Source: Ilex aquifolium
Lineage: Eukaryota; Streptophyta; Magnoliopsida; Aquifoliales; Aquifoliaceae
Length of the DNA: 64,000 nt
NCBI GenBank assembly: GCA_951799425.1
Contig: OX637404.1
Coordinates: 23,494,545 to 23,558,544 of the forward strand
Direction of reading: 5' to 3'
Shown: positions 58,740-64,000 of the stretch, in pieces
Layout: each line of letters starts with the position of its first letter
Numbering within the stretch: position 1 is the stretch's first letter
Position numbers and translations under genes: made by a program
Notes under the pieces: model-generated
Told to the model about the DNA's origin: nothing
Seen by the model: the letters and a program-made list of their open reading frames with translations, nothing else
Database searches by the model: none

Positions 58740-60600
58740 TAACCAACCACAGCCACCTGGTAACTCTCTTTCTCTGTATCTCTCCCTTTTTGTTTCCAGA
58801 TTGTGATCAAGGTGCAGTTCCCCTTTTATTTTGCAGTTCTTTGAATTTTATTGATTTTTGATGAATTTTTGTATTTTGTGGGATTGTTATGCATATAGGA
58901 TGAGGGGAGTATGATGCAATTGGCAGTTGTTAGAGATCAATTTGTTGACAAATAAGATGACTAATCAATTTGTTATGCATGTAGAGAAAATGAGTTTGTT
59001 TGCTATGGAGGCTTTGTTGAATTTTTAGTATTTATATTTGACTTGGGTGATATACTAAATTAGGATTTCTATTGATTTATCTATGGTTCTTTGGTCGATC
59101 TGATTTCTATTATCATTTTGTCATCTGTTGCTGTTTAGATGTATAGTTGGACATCCAAGCAATGCATTGGTACCTATTCAACTTTTTCTTGGCAATGTGA
59201 TGTTTGGAAGTTGTTCAGTATTTCAACGTTTGACATTTTTTCTACATGGTTACTTTGCAGAAGAGAGATCTAATTGCTTCATAGTGGCCTACAAAACAGG
59301 CCAGCTAGGTATAAGCAGGAAGTTTAGTTATCAACATTGTGGAACTATCCAAAACATATTTTTTTTTATACTCTGGTGCTTTGATATGAGATTGATTGCT
59401 TCAAATAGATGATGTTAGTTGTTAGTTGTTCGTTGTTAGTATTAGGACGTACATTTCGATGGGCATATGACATGCTTTGATCATTATTGTTTCATTTTGT
59501 TTTGCTGGTGATCATTATTGTTTCCATGTTTGACTTAGGATCATTCTATCACATTATATGTTTTATTTGCTTTTCCATGTATCCTATTTTGTTTTTTTTT
59601 GTTTTGGAATTGATGTATCCTTCTTAATCAATAGTTTTCTATTTATAGGAAATTTATGATGTGTATTAGTTCAAATGTCTAAAGTTGAGAAAAATTAGTG
59701 GTTTTCAGTAAGACCATGAGTCTACACATTTGTATCAGTTTGTGAAATTGGTCTGTCTTTTGATCGGAGGGCGAGACTATGACAAATGGATTCGCAGCAA
59801 GAGGTAGTGAAGACCATGCTGATGACTTTGTCAACCTTCCATGGTTAGAGGTGAAGCCAAGGTTTGGTGCAACACATATTCAGGAACTTGAACAAATGAC
59901 ATAATGGAAATGGGACTACTCACATTTTCGCCTAGTTTGTAACTTATTCACCATCTATTGAAGTGATCTTTATGACATTATGCATTACTGATAGGTATAG
60001 AATATTTGGACTTTTGTACATATACCAGTAAACTACATTTTATATTGAATGTTCAAGTCTTTCATAAGCAATATAAGTTGTCGCACAACTGTGATAAAAA
60101 TGATTCATAATGTTTTCCTCAGTAATCAATAAATTTGGTTTGGCGGGGTTGATATAGTGGTTTCAAATGTGGTGATTATTTGATGTGTTTTGGGTATGAT
60201 GATTGTATTATTTGAGTGCAATGGTTATATATATTCCTATAAAATATATTATTGTAGTTCAAGTGTCCGAGTTTGTTCCAACAAATTGACTAACATTGGT
60301 TGAGATGAAGATATTATGGCTTTCTAAAGAGTTCTCCATTATTGTTCTTCAAGTTATCAATTTTTTGATGTTTGTGATTTTGATTCGACCCATGGTTTAA
60401 TTATGGTTTTTGTTTTTAAACTTTTTAAGTTATTTGATCTTGCTTGATATTTTGGTTAAACTATGATTTTGGATTTACCAGAAAAATTATGACATTGGAG
60501 TAAACTTTTGGGTGCATCTGAGAGTGGATTTATGCACACACACTTGCCCAGACATCACACTAGTGTCGCTATATCAGATGAACACACATACACACTCTTA
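58740..60600. other. Unassigned interior of Helitron C
   Basis: Open frames at 59128-59412 and near 59780-59900 (TNGFAARGSEDHADDFVNLP, WLEVKPRFGATHIQELEQ) look less random than the surroundings and could be further captured exons, but I do not recognise a source. Confidence 0.3.
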
Positions 60601-60658
60601 ATCATGTGTAGATTGTTTTGTGTTACATAATGTTTTCAGACACGAGCATTAACTAGTA

Positions 60659-62038
60659 TCTATATAATAAAGTATAATATAATTCAAATCTCAAAAGATA
60701 AACAAAATGACTTTTGTTATTCGCGGTTGAGATTGCTTTAAATTTTACTTTAAAGTTAATCTAACGGCTAATATTAACACTCCAAATTTAATAAGAAAAA
60801 TAGGCCCCTAATGATGTGTTTGGAATGACTTTTTAAAAGTACTTCTAAAATTTATTTCTTATAAGTACTTTAAAAACAATAGTGTTTGAAACCGCCTCAC
60901 CACTACATCTACCACCACCCCCCACCGCTCCACCACCACCATTACCACTGCCACCACCACTATCACCACCCCCACCCCCACTACCCCACCACCATCACTA
61001 TCCCCACCCTATCATACCCACCACCCCCATCACCACCACCACCGTCGCTGCCACCACTTTCATTGCCCCACCACCACCAACCACTACCAACACCACTACC
61101 ATCATCCCCACCACCGTCGCTGCCGCACCCTACCATCATCACCACCGATGTCGCACCTTACCACAATTGTTACTGTCCCACCATCACCCCTACCATCTTC
61201 ACCGCCCCACCACTACCCCTATGACCATCACAACTACCACCACCATCGTCAACCCACCACCACCACCCCCACCCCACCCTCACTGCCCCACCCCCACCAT
61301 TGTCACCATCGCCAACTACCACTGATTGCTACCATCGTCGTCCATAGCCACCACCCGCTACCATCGTCGTCCATAGCGATCATCGTCATCTTATTCTTAT
61401 ATTTATTATCATTACCACCATCATCCCACTACCACTGTCGCCCACCGTCAGCACCCACCATCACCCACCGTCAGCACCCACCATCACCCATCGTCGCCCA
61501 CTATCGCCACCAGCCACTGCCACCTACCCTACCACACCTACCACCACCAACCACCACCACATGTCATCACTCACCACTGCAGCCACCAACTGTCACCTAT
61601 CCCCCACCACATTTACCACCGCCGTCATTCGCCACCACCTATTACACTATCGCCTAGATGCACCCATCGTTGCCCACCACCACCATCTTCACCGCCCACC
61701 ACCACCGCCAACCACTATCACCGTCGTCCACCACCACCCACACCCACCATCATCACCGTTGCCACCCACGACTGCCACTACCATCATCGTCACTCAAAAC
61801 CCACCACCACCATCACCATTGCCACCCACGACTACTACCACCACCACTGTCGTCGCCTTATCCACCACAATCATCACCGTCTCCCACCATCACCACTACC
61901 ACCGCTCACCCCCACTACAATCGGTGCTTAAATTTCTTTATCTCTCCTCTATATTTGTGATTTAATTTTGGGTTTGAATATAAATATGTTGACTATTTTT
62001 TTTATTATTCCGTACCTTCAGACACAGGAAATAACTAG
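60659..62038 (+). mobile_element. Non-autonomous Helitron B (1380 bp) carrying a CAC-rich minisatellite
   Basis: It starts TCTATATAATAAAGTATAAT after an A (60658) and ends GACACAGGAAATAACTAG before a T (62039). The left 250 bp and right 130 bp match Helitron A (24512-25932). Its start lies only two bases after the end of Helitron C. The middle is CCACCACC/CATCACC minisatellite (about 60900-61915). No transposase is encoded. Confidence 0.75.
60900..61915 (+). repeat. CAC-rich minisatellite inside Helitron B
   Basis: Same composition and several of the same longer phrases as 24760-25815, for example ATTGCTACCATCGTCGTCCA and TATTCTTATATTTATTA, in the same order. Open Pro/His/Thr frames are artefacts. 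Confidence 0.85.
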
Positions 62039-62039
62039 T

Positions 62040-62241
62040 ATATATATATTTGTTATGTCACAGTGCAAAGGTGATCAACAAAACTTTGTTCTTGGCTTAT
62101 GACGTTTATTGAAAGTATGCGTACAACACCACAAATTAAAACTTTATTTTATCTCTTTCAACTTTTTTCAATTGTTTTTCATTTGTTTTAAACGATTTTT
62201 TTATTTATTACATAATACCTATAGACACGAGTGATTACTAG
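62040..62241 (+). mobile_element. Helitron 3' end fragment
   Basis: The sequence ends ATAGACACGAGTGATTACTAG (CTAG at 62238-62241) then T, the same style of terminus as Helitrons A-C. Its 5' limit is unclear and may begin in the TA run just after Helitron B. Confidence 0.45.
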
Positions 62242-62242
62242 T

Positions 62243-62555
62243 TTATAATATAAAACATGGCAGACTTTAATAAGTCTATCTGACGGTCTCAAATAGATTT
62301 AATCAAAGGCCACAAACATCACTCTCAAAATCATTCACATTCTAATAACCAAAACGACACCAAAAAAAAATGATAAAAAAAAAAAAAGCAATAAAAACGC
62401 AGTCGTTTCACCAGATTTCAAACTTTTCCAAACGCCACCGTTTCAAATGCCACGTTATTATTGCCGCCCGCATACCTCACCAATATTTAGCGTCATATAT
62501 CCTGGGACGACGGTAAATTAGACTGAAACCAAGGGCATTATCGTAATTCGATGAC
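62243..62555 (+). mobile_element. Helitron-like 5' end and promoter-proximal sequence
   Basis: TTATAATATAAAACATGGCA, then GACTTTAATAAGTCTATCTG, matches the 5' part of the 129-bp miniature Helitron (minus strand of 52812-52770). No 3' terminus was found before the gene starts. The remaining sequence to 62555 is probably the distal promoter of the downstream gene. Confidence 0.4.
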
Positions 62556-62563
62556 TATATATA
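62556..62563 (+). promoter_or_regulatory. TATA box of the RING-family-like gene
   Basis: ACTATATATAGG (TATATATA core) lies about 200 bp before the start codon, giving a leader of roughly 170 nt with a pyrimidine-rich stretch. Confidence 0.6.
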
Positions 62564-62759
62564 GGCTCAGGAGTTGAGACTCTGTTCCTCAGTCTGGCAA
62601 AAGGAGAGCGACGCAGAGGAGTTTCCGTTATCCATTCCTCTTCTCTCTCTCTCTGAACATATTTATAGCTTCCTCCCTCTAAATTCTTCGGAGATTTTTC
62701 TACCAAATCAAATTAGGGTTTTGCCAAAACTCTTCTGTGTCAATCCAATTGTTTTAGTC

Positions 62760-62842
62760 ATGGTTTCTGATTCGATTCGCAACGCTTCGATCCCTATGGT
62801 GGCTTCTAACGCCAGAGATTTCGCCAAGAAAAAGCGGGTTAG

Positions 62843-62882
<40 letters not shown>

Positions 62883-64000
62883 TTATTGGTATATCTCTGT
62901 GTGTGTATGTGTGTGGACGATTGTTTGTGTCTGTGGTTGCGTTTGTTTGTCTATTTGTATACGAATAATTTGATGCTATATAGTTTAATTATCTTTCTTT
63001 AGTTTTTTTTAGCTTTGATTTTCTGACCGAGTTATGGATTTTTCAGACGAATAGGTCGGCCAAATTGAAGCAATGCAAGCTTGATGCTCGTCGTGAGCAG
63101 TGGCTTTCTCAAGGTATGTTGAAGATGTGTTTTTATGAGATGTATTTATATATTTATATGCACGATCTCGTTCATGCAATTTTATGTTGCTGTAAACCTA
63201 TCTGTCTGTATACATACGCATACATGCAGAGTTGTGTATAGATTTCTGTATGTGTGGGATTTTTTGGTATTATTTATGTTGGTTGATTATCTAATTTTTG
63301 GTGACTGGTTCTACACAGTGAAGAGTAAGGGAGATAAGGAAAAATCGAGCGGTTGTGGAGGGAATCGTTCACTGTTGGTTCAGGTGGGAAAGGAGAGGGG
63401 CCGATCCGTGGAGAATTTGGAGATTAATCCTATAGGTGAAGAAAAGTACGGGTCGATGAACCCTTACAGTGATTCAGAGTCGCCCTCGAACAGTCCCACC
63501 AGTCACACCAGTAGTGCCTCAGGAGGTAATGATTCTGGGTCCAGTTTTACTGGGAGCGGTAGGAATAGCAGCAGCAGCAGCAGTGGAGGGTGTTGTTCAG
63601 GAAGCATAACAGAAGAAGAAGAAGAAGGGGATGATGGGTGCTTGGATGATTGGGAGGCTGTTGCTGACGCTTTAGCAGCCACTGATGACATGCAAAAACA
63701 GCACACTCCTAATTTTAATTCAGAGGTGCTTCCCAAGCATGAGAATGAAAATGTTACCCGATCGGATTCTCCATTGCCAAAATTTAACGACCGGCCAGCT
63801 TCAGATATTGATATTTCGAAGCCAAAGCCAGATTGTGTAGGAATCATGCAGAGAGCTCCGGCAAATTGTAGGGCGTGGAGACCAGATGATGCTTTTCGTC
63901 CTCAGAGTCTGCCCAATTTATCGAAACAGCACAGTTTCCCCTTGAATTCGGACCGGCATTATGGTCATGGAAGAAATCCATGGGGTAACAAGCTTGTGTC
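62760..64000 (+). CDS. RING/U-box-family-like protein, 5' part (three exons seen, continues off the window)
   Basis: Exons are 62760-62837, 63047-63113 and 63319 to at least 64000, with GT-AG introns in phases 0 and 1. The product begins MVSDSIRNASIPMVASNARD, FAKKKRTNRSAKLKQCKLDA, RREQWLSQVKSKG. It continues with a Ser-rich region (SESPSNSPTSHTSSASGGND), an acidic stretch (TEEEEEGDDGCLDDWEAVAD) and NCRAWRPDDAFRPQSLPNLS. I recall this layout from a plant family exemplified by Arabidopsis At3g05545, where a RING-type zinc finger lies near the C-terminus and implies ubiquitin ligase activity. The RING itself would be beyond the window, so function is inferred. The start at 62760 fits the family N-terminus. 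Confidence 0.82.
62844..62880 (+). repeat. (CT)n microsatellite in intron 1 of the RING-family-like gene
   Basis: A CT tract of about 37 bp begins seven bases after the donor site. Length changes here could affect splicing of the first intron, though that is speculation. Confidence 0.85.

Larger units (their letters stand above)
56354..60656 (+). mobile_element. Large non-autonomous Helitron C, about 4.3 kb
   Basis: The 5' end (TATATATAATAAAGTAGC, then GTTCGCGACTCAAATCG) is a slipped version of the TCTATATAATAAA start seen at 21272. The 3' end TTTTCAGACACGAGCATTAA CTAG lies at 60653-60656 and is followed by T. It contains CT-rich tracts, a nested 1.16-kb segment (56743-57906), a fragment resembling a PPR gene (58636-58735) and other non-repetitive stretches. 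No Rep or helicase domain is visible. Being non-autonomous, it is a likely carrier of captured host sequence. Confidence 0.5.

Noticed and set aside
60882-61965. Second set of Pro/His-rich open frames
   Set aside because: Same minisatellite in Helitron B; a composition artefact.
63503-63847. Minus-strand frame of 114 codons
   Set aside because: Antisense to exon 3 of the RING-family-like gene; the plus-strand reading matches a protein family.
1-64000. CRISPR arrays, operons or bacterial-type defence systems
   Set aside because: Introns, plant gene families and plant transposons throughout; no regularly spaced short repeats with unique spacers.

Overview
This is a nuclear segment from a eudicot plant. 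Five host genes with ordinary GT-AG introns are visible, and their proteins match plant-specific families (SHAQKYF-type MYB, TORTIFOLIA1-like, a RING-family relative). The gaps are AT-rich and filled with plant-type repeats: tRNA-derived SINEs, Helitrons with A|TC...CTRR|T ends, hAT and Mutator-like miniature elements, and one endogenous plant pararetrovirus. All gene calls come from reading the translations and splice sites by eye. No database was searched.

Layout. At 277-1176 (minus) are the first two exons of a MYB repressor-like gene; its 3' part lies beyond the left edge. From 1.2 to 11.9 kb is repeat-rich DNA with SINEs, a retroposed 5S rRNA copy, a 980-bp hAT element with a clean 8-bp target duplication, and a gypsy-type LTR remnant. 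At 11.95-19.89 kb lies a decayed caulimovirid (florendovirus-like) whose left end abuts a TA microsatellite. From 19.9 to 26.3 kb are more miniature elements and Helitrons, including one carrying more than 1 kb of CAC-rich minisatellite. At 27.4-35.0 kb (plus) is a four-exon gene for a 484-residue coiled-coil protein of unknown function. At 36.8-39.5 kb (plus) is a two-exon gene for a 58-residue membrane protein. At 42.6-46.0 kb (minus) is a four-exon TORTIFOLIA1-like microtubule-associated protein. From 46.2 to 62.5 kb is intergenic DNA holding SINEs, hAT and LTR remnants, and a chain of Helitrons joined head to tail. From 62.76 kb to the right edge (plus) is the 5' part of a RING/U-box-family-like gene.

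The five genes look like independent, separately promoted loci; nothing suggests that they form a pathway. The most unusual content is in the repeats: the 5S rRNA retropseudogene with target duplication and A-tail, the Helitron chain and its CAC-rich twins, a tandem duplication that includes a Helitron 3' end, a 129-bp miniature Helitron with both termini, and the viral fossil in a TA repeat. I found no CRISPR array, toxin system or gene cluster that would count as a new functional system.
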